A DNA stretch of 64,000 nt. Origin: Sophora flavescens (Eukaryota; Streptophyta; Magnoliopsida; Fabales; Fabaceae). Where the stretch lies: NCBI GenBank assembly GCA_030762895.1, contig CM061065.1, positions 83,089,607 to 83,153,606 on the forward strand. Reading direction: 5' to 3'. Shown piece after piece: positions 10,786-22,033 of the stretch. Under the pieces are notes generated by a model that saw only the letters and a program-made list of their open reading frames with translations, ran no database searches and had not been told where the DNA came from. How positions within the stretch are numbered: the first letter of the stretch is position 1; each line of letters opens with the position of its first letter. A program made the position numbers and the translations under genes.

Positions 10786-12171
10786 TGGTAGACGAATCTG
10801 GGCAAGTATACCCAGTCGTGCAAGTAATACGGTGGTAAGACCGGTTATCGTATCCACAGGGATTGGATGTCAACTACCAATTCGCAAACTCAGCAACTAT
10901 CTAGACTAAACAGAGAGTTCAAAACAAGCAAAAGAAAAGAAATAAAATCTTTTTGTCTTTTTGGGGATTTTTGACAAACACTTGGAGTGCAGAAAGGATA
11001 TGTTGGGACCAGACTTCACCAAACCTCTATTTCATGCAATATCAGGACTAGATACCTCTCATTCATGCTTCAGATATTAAAATCAATCCACTAAAATACT
11101 CAAACCCCGATTCCTCGGATGGCAAGAGCCTAAATCCACTAATAGACCCTAATTCCTTAGGTGGCCTAGATTAATGAATTTGCATTAAGATTAGGATTAC
11201 GCGATTACTAGCAAACCTAACTCCATTCCTAGATGAAAGGGTTACTAGGTGATTAAATTCAATTCTGGTTATGATACGAACGTCCCCATTGCATACCAAA
11301 ACACAAATCGAGTCATGGGGGTGCTAGCCACAACAAGCATTAAGCACAGAAAATTAATCACTAATATGAAGACATGAACATAGAATAATCAGTCAAGATA
11401 AATACATAATCAATCAGTTTGGCTACATCTAATCCCAACAACAGGGATTTAACTACTCATAAACAGAGAATACAAAGAGAAAGAGAGAAGGGATGAAGCA
11501 AACTCCATAGAAGGATCCTCCAATCTTCTTTCAGTCCCAGAGCAAGGAAAACATCCCCTTCAGGGCTTGAACCCTCTTCCAGCCGTAGCCTCCAAGTCTG
11601 CCTCCAATCCTCCAAGAGACTCCTCAATTCTGCCCTAAAACAGCAACTTATACCAATCAGTTCTGCGCTCGCTCGCGAGGCGAATGGCTTCTCGCGAGGC
11701 AAATATTAAAATATCTTTGTTCTTTGAGAAATGGGCTCTCGCAAGGCGAGAGTGGCTTCGCGTCGCGAGCCAAGAAATGGTTCTCCAATATGCCCGTGAG
11801 GAGCATCATGGCACGGGCGTGATGGCTTCGGTTTCCAGACTCGCGAGGCGAGACAAGGTTCGCGAGGCGAACCAGAAAGACTTGCGGTTTCGAGGCAGTC
11901 GGCCAGGGTCGCGAGGCGAATCCAGTTTCGCGGGGCGAATCTCCAGAGTTCTGCTTGGCTCAATTTCTTCTCTTTTCAAGCTCCAAAATCATACAAGCTT
12001 CATTATAGCCAAATATGCACAGTTTTCCTTCAATTTTTGCAAAACAACACACAGAAACCGCTTCACCCGTTCCAAGGGAAAATCTAATAAAAATCAAATA
12101 AAGAATGCCTAATATATATGAAAAATGCATGCAAAAGTGTACAGAAAATATCATGTAAAATCTCACTATCA
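10786..12171 (-). repeat. 5' LTR of the one-LTR element
   Basis: In minus orientation it runs from TGATAGTGAGATTTTACATG (12171) to the end at 10786 beside the primer-binding site. Its start resembles that of the TR-GAG LTR (TGATGAGTGTGATTTCACC). A CG palindrome array (11660-11945) is followed by a TATA-like GGTATAAG (complement of 11647-11654). Confidence 0.72.
11660..11945. repeat. Array of CTCGCGAGGCGA-type palindromes, with one CACGGGCGTG unit
   Basis: Repeated words CTCGCGAGGCGA, TTCGCGAGGCGA and TTCGCGGGGCGA occur at 15-40 bp spacing, plus GGCACGGGCGTGATGG at about 11810-11825. The array sits in U3, immediately upstream of the TATA-like site of this minus-strand LTR. Confidence 0.85.
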
Positions 12172-12176
12172 TTGTG

Positions 12177-15060
12177 TGGGAGTTTCCTAAAGTGTTCTCG
12201 GGGGACGTTTACGAACTACCCCCAAAAAGAGATGTAGAGTTCACCATAGATTTAGTACCTGGTACCGGGCCTATTTCCAGAGCGCCCTATAGAATGTCTC
12301 CTCTAGAGCTTGCAAAGTTGAAGGAACAGTTAGAGGACCTTATCCAAAAGCAGTTTTTTAGTCCTAGAGTATCCCCGTGGGGAGCGCCAATGTTACTAGT
12401 AAAGAAGAAGGATGGTAGTATGAGGTTGTGTGTCGACTATCGCCGGCTCAACAAGGTGACCATTAAGAATCGGTATCCCTTCCCTAGGATTGATGATCTT
12501 ATGGATCAATTGATTGGAGCTTGTGTTTTCTCGAAGATAGATTTGAGGTCAGGGTACCATCAAATTCGAGTTAAGTCTGAGGACATCCTGAAGACAACAT
12601 TTAGGATGCATTATGGTCACTATGAGTACTTGGTTATACCCTTTGGTGTGACCAATGCCCCTGCTGTGTTCATGGACTACATGAACAAGACCTTTCACCC
12701 TTACATGGATAAGTTTGTGGTGGTCTTTATAGATGACATCTTAGTGTACTCCAAGACCAAGGAGGAACATGAGGAACACTTGAGGGTTGTCTTGCAGACC
12801 CTTAAGCAAAAGTAGTTATATGCTAAGTTGTCTAAGTGTGAGTTTTGGTTAGAGGAGGTGTGTTTCTTAGGACACGTCATCTCTAAAGGTGGGATAGTCG
12901 TTGATCCGGCTAAGGTTGAGACGGTGCTCCAGTGGGACGCGTCAAAGTCAGTGACCGAGATTAGAAGTTTCTTGGATTTAGCAGGGTATTATAGGCGGTT
13001 CATAGAAGGTTTCTCTAAGTTAGCCTTGCTCTTAACCCGTCTCACCAAAAAGGGACAGCTGTTTGTGTGGGAATCTAGGTGTGAAGAGAGTTTCCAAACC
13101 CTTAAGAATAGGTTGACATCAGCACTAGTTTTAGTTTTGCCCGACCCCAGTAAACTTTTCGTAGTGTATTGGGATGCATCTTATCAAGGTTTAGGTGGAG
13201 TATTGATGCAAGATGGTAAGGTAGTAGCTTATGCTTCTAGGCTGTTAAAAACCCATAAGAGGAACTACCCTACACATGACCTAGAGTTAGGAGTTGTAGT
13301 GTTTGCCTTGAAGATCTAGAGGCATTACCTATATGGAGCGAAGTTTGAGGTCTTTAGTGATCACAAGAGTCTGAAGTATCTTTTTAATCAAAAGGAGTTG
13401 AATATGAGGTAGTGTAGGTGGATGGAGTTTTTAATGGATTATGAGTTTGATCTAACCTACCACCCAGGAAAATCCAACGTAGTGGCCGGTGCCTTAAGTA
13501 GAAAAACCTTGCACGTCTTCGCTTTGATGGTTAGGGAAATGGATCTTATTGGGGATTTTAGAGAACTGAGTTTAGCTTGGGAAGCTACCCCTAAGAGCAT
13601 TAGGCTTGGAACCTTGAAGGTTACCAACAATTTGATGGATCAGGTTAGAGAGGGTCAGAAGTTAGACCGGTATCTCTTAGACCAGCGTGAGTTGCTTGCG
13701 CAGGGTAGAGACCTTAGTTTTAAGGAAGGAAGCGATGGAGTCTTGAGATTCAAAGATAGAGTCTGTATACCAGACGTCCCGGAGCTTAGAAACTTGATCC
13801 TTGAAGAAGGACATAGGAGTGGACTGAGTGTGCACCCAGGTGCCACTAAGTGTATCAGGATCTTAAAAGGATGTTTTGGTGGCCTAGGATGAAGAAAGAT
13901 GTGACTGAATTTGTGTGTGCTTGTTTAGTGTGCCAAAAAGCCAAGATAGAACACCAGAAGCCATCAGGAAAGTTACAACCATTAAGTATCCCAGAATGGA
14001 AGTGGGACAATATTTCCATGGATTTTGTGTCTGGCCTCCCTAGGACTCCAACTGGTTTTGAGGCTATATGGGTTGTTATGGATAGACTGACTAAGTCCGC
14101 CCATTTCATCCCGATGAACAAGGAATACTCTTTGGAAAAGTTGGCTAAGTTGTACATTAGGGAGATAGTTAGGTTACATGGTGTACCCTCTAGCATAGTG
14201 TCTGATAGGGACCCGAGGTTTACCTCTAGGTTTTGGAACAGTTTGCAAGAGGCTCTAGGAACCAAGCTTAGGGTAAGTTCGGCTTATCACCCTCATACTG
14301 ATGGTCAGTCTGAGAGAACAATCCAGTCCTTAGAGGACTTGCTTAGAGCTTGTGTGTTAGAACAGTCTGGTAGTTGGGACAAGTTTTTGCCCCTGATAGA
14401 GTTTACCTACAACAATAGTTTCCATTCCAGTATTGGGATGGCACCTTATGAAGCTCTTTATGGGAGGAGTTGGATGCCATTATGTTGGAGTGAACCTGGT
14501 GATAGTGTTGTACTAGGACCTGAAGTGGTGCAAGAAACCACTGAAAAAGTGCGGATGATTCAGGAAAAGGTGAAAGTGGCACAAAGCAGGCAGACGAGCT
14601 ACCATGACAAAATAAGGAAGGCACTCGAATTCCAGGAAGGTGATCATGTATTCTTGAGAGTTACTCCAACGACTGGGGTTGGTAGAGTGATGAAAGCGAA
14701 AAAACTTACTCCTAGATTCATTGGTCCTTACCAAATCCTAAAAAGAGTTGGTGAAGTCGCCTACCAAATAGCCTTACCATCGTTCTTATCCAACCTTCAT
14801 AGTGTCTTCCATGTGTCCCAACTCAGAAAGTATGTTCATGACCCTACTCACGTGATAGTCCCCGATACCAAACAGTTAAAAGAGAACTTGACTTTTGAGG
14901 TGACACCCCTGCGAGTCGAGGATAGGAGGGTGAAGCAGCTAAGAGGCAAGTAAATTCATTTGGTCAAAGTTGTTTGGAGTGGGGCGACTGAGAAAAGTGC
15001 GACATGGGAGCTGGAAAGCAAGATGATGGAGTCATACCCGCACCTTTTCAACCGAGGTGA
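12177..15060 (+). pseudogene. Chromovirus pol remnant: reverse transcriptase, RNase H, integrase, chromodomain
   Basis: RT (12177-12980) has the SPWGAP, KKDGSMRLCVDYR and FIDDILVYS (12726-12752) motifs. RNase H (about 13150-13500) has its first Asp in YWDAS, but the fourth conserved Asp is Gly (codon 13488-13490, VVAGALSRK). Integrase follows: an HHCC finger (about 13810-13945), then the core with Asp 14021, Asp 14204 and Glu 14312, a canonical D-x60-D-x35-E spacing. A GPY module (FIGPYQIL) and a chromodomain-like tail (HLVKVVW ... TWELES, 14954-15045) complete it. Breaks: stops at 12813-12815, 13317-13319, 13411-13413 and 14951-14953, and a 1-bp loss at 13850/13851. It is therefore non-functional. 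Confidence 0.92.
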
Positions 15061-15088
15061 GTTGAAATTTCGAGGACGAAATTTTCGT

Positions 15089-15101
15089 AAGGGGGGTGGA
15101 A
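15089..15101 (+). other. Polypurine tract
   Basis: AAGGGGGGTGGAA (with one T) lies directly before the 3' LTR start at 15103, where plus-strand synthesis is primed. Confidence 0.75.
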
Positions 15102-15102
15102 C

Positions 15103-17806
15103 TGTAACACCGTGAATTCTACCATACGTTAATAAATTTTAATGTGTTAGACTTAGCTTATATATGCTTGTTATGCTTGTTCTTGATGTCTAAGTTCATG
15201 TTGGGAAGGTTTAGTCTTAGGAAGGTTCAATTGTCTTAGAGTCCTAGTGACCTATTTCACCGTTTTGGCCATATCTTGAGTTCTACATGTCCGATTGAGA
15301 TGATCTTTGTGGCATTGAAAAGCTAAGCGAATTATCTACAAATTTTATTTCATATGTTTTGGCCATATTCGACTTTTTAGGCCTCACCCCGAGAGCCTTT
15401 TTTCGTCTCACGAAAAACCAAAATTCAGCTTTGCGCTTTCGGGTTCGCCTTGTGAATCCAACTGACAGAAATTGGTTCTATGGTTCGCCCCCCGAATATG
15501 TGCAGAACTAGAAAACACGATTTAGGTTCTTTTAATGCCCAAAACACATTCCAACATGTTTTTAACCCCTAAAACCCGATCTAAACCCTAGTCTATCACG
15601 TCCCAACACTCAGAGCTGCCTCCCTTCTCTTTTTCTCTCAATTTCCATCAACTGTCTCTAGAAAACTCTCTCTAGGGAACCCGTTCTTGCACCATTCTTC
15701 ACCATTCGTTGATAGGAGAACATCGTTGTGAAGACGTGATCATCGTATTCGTTGTTTAAACCTTCAAACAAGGTAAGATTCGTACACCTCGTCCCTCTCG
15801 TTCTTTCCCTTTTGATTTCTTGGTCTAAGAGTCTTAGTAAGGTATTTCCTTGTTGTTCTTGAGGTCGTAGATAAGTGCTTTTGAGACGAGACCCTAGAGG
15901 ACCCTCTTTCTTCTTTTGAAACGCAAACCGCATACCAGGTATGGGAGAAGAATAGTGTATACACTAGGCTAAGGAGTAGCGTAAGATGAGGGGTTCCCAT
16001 AGCCCCGTTTATTGTTGTTATAATGTATTGATGCCATGATCTGCCTGGTTGTATGACTGAATTGTTTATATGTTTAATTGGATTAATTGGTATGCCTATT
16101 TGTTATAATTGTTGAGTTGTTCATTATGTGGTATGCCTATTGAATTGTCTTATGTCATGCGTTTTGGTTGAATTGGTATGAATACCCATGATTATGAATG
16201 TTGTTGTTATGACATGGATTATGTTGATCACATTGATTGGATATGTTGTTGATGATGACGTTACCGTTATGTTGAATATGTTAATAGGACCCTAATCGGA
16301 TTTAATTAGGACTCTTAGTTAACATATGAATTAAGGGATTAATTCCCCAAAGCTTCATAAGACATGAACTGTGTTAGTGAGGGTTGAGGTTTCATGCCGA
16401 ATGTTTTAGTTAAGACAATAGGATCTGATTTGAGAGAATTAGGGAGCCTAAACTCCTAGAACACGTTGAATTCTACCCATAACAGTATGGCCCTGCCTAA
16501 GAGCACGGTCATGCTGAACAGGGAGCACGACCATGTTCCCAGTTAAATTCTGGAAAACTGGCCGCGCATTGAGCACGGACGTGCAGGGCAGTGAGCACGA
16601 CCGTGCTCCACTTAAGATTAATGAATTAATGGGGTGCTTACCCCAATTATCCCCAGATGATGTAATAATAAACTAATAAAATGATAACAAGTTAGATAAC
16701 TTAATTAAAGATTAATTAAGATAACAAAGACTGATAAGCTGGTTAAGCCGGTACCCGATGGATTACCGCATGTTGTCACGTTTTGGTGCTTTTTGGCCAA
16801 AGTGTTCTCGATGCTTTTTGGTCGAGATGTTGTTATGTTGGACCCAGGTGATTTTTGGCCAAGGGGCCCTTGACCCCATGATTTGGGTCTAAGGTTTTAA
16901 TGTTGATGTTGGTGATAAATATTGGGTGATTTTAGGCCCAAGCAAATGAGTTGGTTGTGTGTTGTTGTGCCATTTTCATAGAGCATTGGAGTTGATGTTG
17001 AGGGGGATCTTCAACATAGGGGAGGTTGTCCTAGTTATGATGATCTGGCCCAAGTCTCGGGTGGTTCACCCATGGTTTGGTGAACCGTGCGCCCCCGAGG
17101 TGGCGTATCCAGTTATGATACGTCGGCTATCCAAGGGGTTCCTCCATGGTTTGGGGAACTGCCGGTGTTGGTGCTTTTTTGTAAATACGGATATGTAACT
17201 CCGAATTTGACTTCCTGAGTTAGTTGGATCCACATGCATTGATGGAGTGGTGGAGTAGGGTTACGTTGCACTGCATAGCATATGTTGGATGATTAACATG
17301 TTGTTATGATATTATTTGATGATGTATATATATTGTATATTGTGAAATTGCTATGCCATGCTATGATGTATGTTCATCTTATCCCCTATTCCCATGCCGT
17401 TGTGTTTACACGATTTCTTACTCCATGTTTTCCTGTGTCTGTTGTTGCATGTATTTCCTTATGCAGAGGATAGTGAACGGCCAGTGGATGAGTGACTCTG
17501 AGGAGCCGTGACTCTAGTTAGAATGCTTAGTTACATTTGTTAGTTTTGTTAGTTATTTCAGTTTGTTTCCGTGATGTATCCGGATTTTTGGGTATGCTAT
17601 CTCTGTATGTGACATCGGGGTTGGTTTTTCTTTATCTGTCTTGTTTATGTTTTATTGTTTTAAAACTATGTTATTTCCGTATTGTTTTCGTTGAGATGTG
17701 AGACGTTTTTATCCAAGTTTTATTTTAATCAAATAAATGCATGTTTTATAATTACCTCTTTTAAGTAAATGTTTTATATTAACATGTGGGATAGAAGGGT
17801 GTCACA
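15103..17806 (+). repeat. 3' LTR of the Tekay-like element
   Basis: It starts TGTAACACC and ends GTGTCACA, 2,704 bp. It is the uninterrupted counterpart of 4094-8070 and shows the target site (near 15833) of the 1.2-kb insert found in the 5' LTR. Short ORFs such as 16959-17198 are LTR sequence, not genes. Confidence 0.9.
16497..16612. repeat. GCACGACCGTGC-type palindrome array in the 3' LTR
   Basis: Units GAGCACGGTCATGCTG, GAGCACGACCATGTTC, GAGCACGGACGTGC and GAGCACGACCGTGCTCC correspond to the array at 6693-6853. Several central CG dinucleotides have become CA/TG. Confidence 0.75.
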
Positions 17807-17877
17807 TATTTCATCATTGAGGACAAATGGGGTGAAATACCCGTCTAATTCCTTTAATATCACATTCTGTTCTGTAG

Positions 17878-18055
17878 GGGGATACGAGCGTGCTCACCCT
17901 CAGCACGGGCGTGCTTCCACTTAAATGAAGCACGACCGTGTTTCCTGTTATGCACGGTCGTGCTAAAGCAGCGCAGTCGATTTGAATTTGAACTGGGAGC
18001 ATGGGCGTGCTCCCTGTTAAGCACGGTCGTGCTTCATGTAGCGTGGCCGTACTGT
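17878..18055. repeat. GCACGNCCGTGC-type palindrome array in the outer solo LTR
   Basis: At least six units (for example GAGCGTGCTC, GCACGGGCGTGC, GCACGACCGTG, GCACGGTCGTGC) occur within 180 bp. The position matches the arrays in the relative's LTRs, in inverted orientation. Confidence 0.8.
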
Positions 18056-18963
18056 CTGGGCAGATTGATCATTTTCTTTTAGCTAAAAACTCCCTAAACA
18101 TTGTTAAATCAATCCTAGGGTCTTAACTAAACCAGTTGGTATTAACCTCAACTCTCACTCTAAAATCCATGTTTTATGAACACTTTTGGGGAAATTATTT
18201 CTTTAATTATCATATAAATAAAGACCATATTTTAACCAATTAGAGTCTTATTAACGTATTCATCATCAAAACAACAAACATTCAACCATGTCACAACAAC
18301 ATTATCAAACCAACAACATTCATGGCATAAACAACATACCAATTAAACCAATTAAACATGGCCTAAAACATATTATTAACACATACATAAATTGGCATAC
18401 ATCATTGTGGACCATAAAATAGTTATAACAATTAGGCATTCATAACTGGCATACCAATAATCAAATAAACATATATTCAAACAAGTAATAGGCATCAATT
18501 TACAGTTTAACAGATAATAGAGTCATGGGAACCCTTCATATTATGCTACCCCATTGCCTAATGTTCATACTAACCATCTCCTCATACCTGGTATGGTGAT
18601 TCCCTTAGCACCACGAAAGTAACTCTACTCAGTTTCCCTCGAGTGACTCGAAGAGTTTTCCAAGCCTTGGTCAAAACGTTAAAAGGAAACCATTAATCCC
18701 CAATTCAAGAAGAAGAAAGGAGATTAACAAAAAAGGGATGACAAGGTGAACAAACTCTACCTGGTTTAGAGATCCAAACAACAAACACAAAGAACACGTG
18801 TTCGCAACGGTGCTCCTTAATTGTAGAACGGTGGAAAATAGGGAACGGAAAGGTCCCTAGAGAGAGTTTTTACAGAAAAGTGATGAGAACTCAAAGAGAA
18901 AGGTGGGAGGCAGTTTGAGTGTTAGAGTCGTGTAAACTAGGGTTTAGGGCGTGACTTAGAGGT

Positions 18964-20181
18964 TGATAAGCCTCTGACTCATCTAGTTTTATGGCTAGTA
19001 TGACCAGGGTTTTGTGCAAATTATATCGTATTTTCACCCAAATTAGATTAGATTGTCCTCAAGCAAGGTTTTGAGTCTCTAGAGTAGTTTTAGGTTGATT
19101 TAGCTAGATTTGAGTTAAATAATACACTTATAGTTATTTCTTTGTTTTCAGGTTAAGTGAAAGTCAAGAGAATAAGGAAACAGGGGATTCGCCCCGCGAA
19201 AGCTTTGCTCGCCTCGCGACCCCGAAGTCTGACTATTCCAAGAAAATGCAAGGTCTCTGGTTCGCCTCGCGAAGAAGGTCTCGCCCCGCGAGTGTTGCAA
19301 CCCTGAAAAGTCAGAGACGATCACGGCTTGCCCGTGTAGAAGGTCACGGCCGTAGCAGTTTTGAAGTTGAAGAGTCTCGCCTCGCGAAGGATTGTTCGCC
19401 TCGCGAGAATGCCAAAGGTTGCAGACTGTTCGCAGGATTCGCGTCGCGAGAGAGGCTTCGCCTCGCGAATAAGCTTAAATTCTGACTTGTATAAATTGAT
19501 GTTCTGAACAGTTTAGAGAGACTTTTGCTTCTCCATTTTTTTCTGTTTTACACTTTTCTCTGTGATTTCGTTTTTGTCATGGAGAACTAAGTTCTAGGAT
19601 TAGTCTACTGTTTGAGAATTCTATATACTTGAGGTTTTGTAAATCCCTATTTTAATTGCTTTTCCCTTTTCAATACCATATTATTCATTTCTGTTTGTTA
19701 TTTCAGGAGTGTGTAGTATTGTATTGATTTGTTTCAGTGATGTTATTTTCCTATACTTAATCGCGTTTGTTATTTCGCGTGTGTTCATTCATGTTCGTTT
19801 GTTCATGAGAGCTTAACCCCGTTTGTTATTTCGGGAATAGGAACTTGCATCCATAGTAGCAATTACGTTGTTAGTTGTTGTCAGAATCGAAAAGGGATTA
19901 GAATCGCTTAGGGCTTGGGATTACATTAACCAAGGATAGTTGGGAATTCTTGATGATGAGATTAATCGTTGTTTGATAATTGATAATCTCTTTTCAACCG
20001 CCTGTTTTTAATTGCTCTTTTCGCTTGTTTCTTATCTCGCACTCCAATCCAACCCCCCAAAACTGATTTTTGTGAAAGGTAACATTTTCAGAGTCCTTGA
20101 GAGACGACATCCGAGTTGTCGCACTAAACTACAGTTTTAAACCCGCTCGTCCTTTTTGGCGAGTGCGTGACAGCGCGACCA
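18964..20181 (+). mobile_element. 1.2-kb solo LTR inserted in the outer solo LTR
   Basis: TGATAAGCC at 18964 and GACCA ending at 20181 are flanked by exact GAGGT (18959-18963 and 20182-20186). Flanking sequence joins into a continuous minus-strand LTR when it is removed. It is related to 4840-6044 along most of its length. A TCGCGAGG-type array (19185-19470) and a TATA box (TGTATAAATT, 19488-19497) mark its U3. No internal region or ORF is present. Confidence 0.8.
19185..19470. repeat. Array of TCGCCTCGCGA-type palindromes
   Basis: About ten TTCGCCTCGCGAA / CTCGCCCCGCGAG-like units sit in U3 upstream of the TATA box at 19488. One AGGTCACGGCCGTAGCAG unit of the other motif type lies among them. 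The 4840-6044 relative carries the CACGGCCGTG type at the same place. Confidence 0.85.
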
Positions 20182-20916
20182 GAGGTTTAAAATGAATTAG
20201 GGTGCAATTAGGCAGAAACAGAAGCCCCAAAATATTGTCAGCATTGTTAGACCGAGCTCAGAAAATTTAGGTCGGGCACAGAAAACTTAGTCCGGGCGGA
20301 TTCTGCAGAAATTTAGAACGTGAATTCTTCTGCACTTTAGGCTGGGCTCAAAACACTTAGGCCGGGCGGATTCTGTAGAAATTCAAAACGTGAGTTTTTC
20401 TGCCCTTTGAGTCGGGCGAACCTACTTGCGTCGGGTGAATCCCAGCAGACCAGAATTCAGTATTAAGACCCTCCCAAAAGGCTAAACTACCTATAACATA
20501 CACATATGCATAAAGATCAAACATATCAAACATATAACAACATATATGCCAAAACTAACACATATAAACATAAGGGTGAATTTTGGGGTCTTACAGGTTT
20601 CATAATTTCTTTTGACAAACCAAACCAAACCACTCACCTTTGACTGGGTTGGGTGTCAAAACCCACTGAACCCAAGCCAACCCGACCTATGGCCGCCCCT
20701 AGAATGCGGTTGTTGGTGCTTATATGTATATAATTTCTACTTAAATAAATAATGACTTTATGTATTAGTTATATTTAAAGTGGGATTGTCGAAATAAATT
20801 TCGTTACATGAGTTAAATAAATTGTTCAAGTTAAAAAGGAAAACCTTTTCGACATACACTAATAAGAGAAAGATTTAAACTTAAACAACCAAGAAATATA
20901 ATAGTTTAAGAGTAAC

Positions 20917-21264
20917 TTACCTATGATAACCTTTTTTATAAACGACATTTGTAGTAGTGTTTGAATTTTGCTCTTCATGATCACATATTAGTATCTTCAA
21001 TGCATTGTAGGAGGTAAACCTTGACATTGCAACATACAACTGTCCGTGCGAAAAAAAATCTAGCTGAGGAAGATAAACTTCCACATGTTTGAGATATCGT
21101 CCCTGACTTTTATTTATAGATATTGCAAAAGAAACATCAATATGAAATTGCACATGCTGAAATTTGAACAGAACCATCTTGGTCTCAAAACTTGTTTCTT
21201 CTTTATGAAAAGTGTTCTTAATTATCAGTTTGACAAAAAACATTTCTACTTTTATTCTGCACAA
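20917..21264 (-). pseudogene. Helitron helicase C-terminal fragment
   Basis: The minus-strand frame contains FAISINKSQGRYLKHVEVYLP followed by FSHGQLYVAMSRFTS and LKILICD. These are the conserved terminal motifs of the Pif1-like helicase carried by Helitrons. Only the last ~115 codons remain, and the upstream part (toward 21436) is decayed. I could not identify a convincing CTRR end with a hairpin, so the element's limits are unknown. Confidence 0.75.
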
Positions 21265-21436
21265 ACCGATCCTTCCTTACTTTTCTTTTCTTAGGATGGT
21301 ACGTTTAGAAACAGAGGTAAGAGAATGTCAGACAATTGACTCAATTTTCTTTGACTAGATGTATAGTATGTTGTGCTTTGTTTTTCTCTGATTCATAAAT
21401 GTTTTGTACAATACAAATATTCAAATAACATGGAGG

Positions 21437-21720
21437 CACTAGTGCAGGAAGCACTTTTTACATCTGTGAAAAGTGCTTTTAACGTCACAAAAAATGCAGA
21501 CGTTAATACAACAGACATTAAAAGTGTGACTTTTAACGTCTGTTGTGAACATATGTAAAAGTTTACTTTTAACATCTGTTTTTTATACAACAGATGTTAA
21601 ATGTAACACATTTAACGTCTGTTAAGGTATTTAACAGACGTTAAATGTTGTTTGTGCAACAGACGTTAAAAGTGTTACTTTTAACGTCTGTTGTATAAAA
21701 ACCAGACGTTAAAAGTAATT
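21437..21720 (-). repeat. 3' terminal and subterminal repeats of CACTA-1
   Basis: After the CACTAGTG end, about 8 copies of 'TTAACGTCTGTT' appear in both orientations, for example at 21600-21710. They form hairpin-prone pairs such as AACAGACGTTAAAAG...CTTTTAACGTCTGTTG. Subterminal arrays of this kind bind the CACTA-encoded proteins in characterised elements. Confidence 0.85.
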
Positions 21721-22033
21721 TTTTAAAAAAAATCTTGTTTATGAAATATCTCTTTCCCCCAGCTAGCTCCCTGGATTCACTAACATTCCAGAATACAGAA
21801 TTTGCACACACTCGTCACTAACAAGTCCATATATGGAGAACTTTGCACATAAATTAACTCATGCATTTGCATTCCAATATATATATTCAGAACTAGCCAG
21901 TCACAATTATATAGACTTTATCTTAATTAACACAATTCAGTATTTTATTGCTAGCTAGGTCACAATACATGAATATTTCATAACATGATATATATTCTAC
22001 ACAACTACACATTATCTTCTAAGTATATAATGT

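Larger units (their letters stand above)
8570..12171 (-). mobile_element. One-LTR, Athila-like/TR-GAG-related LTR element inserted between protease and RT
   Basis: TG at 8570 and CA at 12171 are flanked by TTGTG (8565-8569 and 12172-12176). Removing the block restores the reading frame of the host pol linker exactly. On the minus strand it has an LTR (12171-10786), a tRNA-Asp primer-binding site, a leader, a 224-codon ORF and a long non-coding tail. The tail (8572-9670) is clearly related to 28550-29690 of the TR-GAG element, but there is no second LTR on the left, where the 3' LTR should be. No RT, RNase H or integrase is seen. Confidence 0.72.
4094..17806 (+). mobile_element. Full-length Ty3/gypsy chromovirus (Tekay/Del type), degenerate and multiply interrupted
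   Basis: The element is bounded by TGTAACACC (4094) and GGTGTCACA (17806), with a TATTT duplication at 4089-4093 and 17807-17811. Order: 5' LTR, primer-binding site for initiator Met tRNA, protease remnant, foreign insert, RT-RNase H-integrase-chromodomain, polypurine tract, 3' LTR. Most of gag is missing: the leader runs straight into the C-terminal half of the protease near 8260. Large LTRs, a GPY/F module and a C-terminal chromodomain-like segment fit the Tekay/Del lineage. By eye the two LTRs differ at about a dozen sites in the first 165 bp, so the insertion is not recent. It landed inside the minus-strand solo LTR of a relative. Confidence 0.9.
2974..20595 (-). mobile_element. Solo LTR of a Ty3/gypsy Tekay-like element, minus orientation, interrupted twice
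   Basis: The pieces 2974-4093, 17812-18963 and 20187-20595 (about 2.7 kb together) read on the minus strand as one LTR, from TGTAAGACCCC at 20595 to GGGTGTCACA at 2974. A GGTTT duplication flanks it (2969-2973 and 20596-20600). The pieces are collinear with the reverse complement of the LTRs of the element at 4094-17806, so this is a diverged relative. No internal region remains, which indicates LTR-LTR recombination. The right part has a roughly 76-bp tandem duplication (about 20258-20420) with GTCGGGC/GGCCGGGCGG words. Confidence 0.85.
2509..20701. mobile_element. hAT-type non-autonomous element (outermost layer of nest A)
   Basis: The element has imperfect inverted ends: TACGGGTGGTCATGG at 2509 and the reverse complement of ATGGCCGCCCCTA ending at 20701. 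These resemble the (T/C)AGGGGTGG ends of hAT elements. An exact 8-bp duplication, GAATGCGG, flanks it (2501-2508 and 20702-20709), as expected for hAT. Only about 460 bp on the left (2509-2968) and about 106 bp on the right (20596-20701) belong to the element itself; the rest is later insertions. No transposase is present. The arms are full of 'aacccgac/gggttggg' words. Confidence 0.8.
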
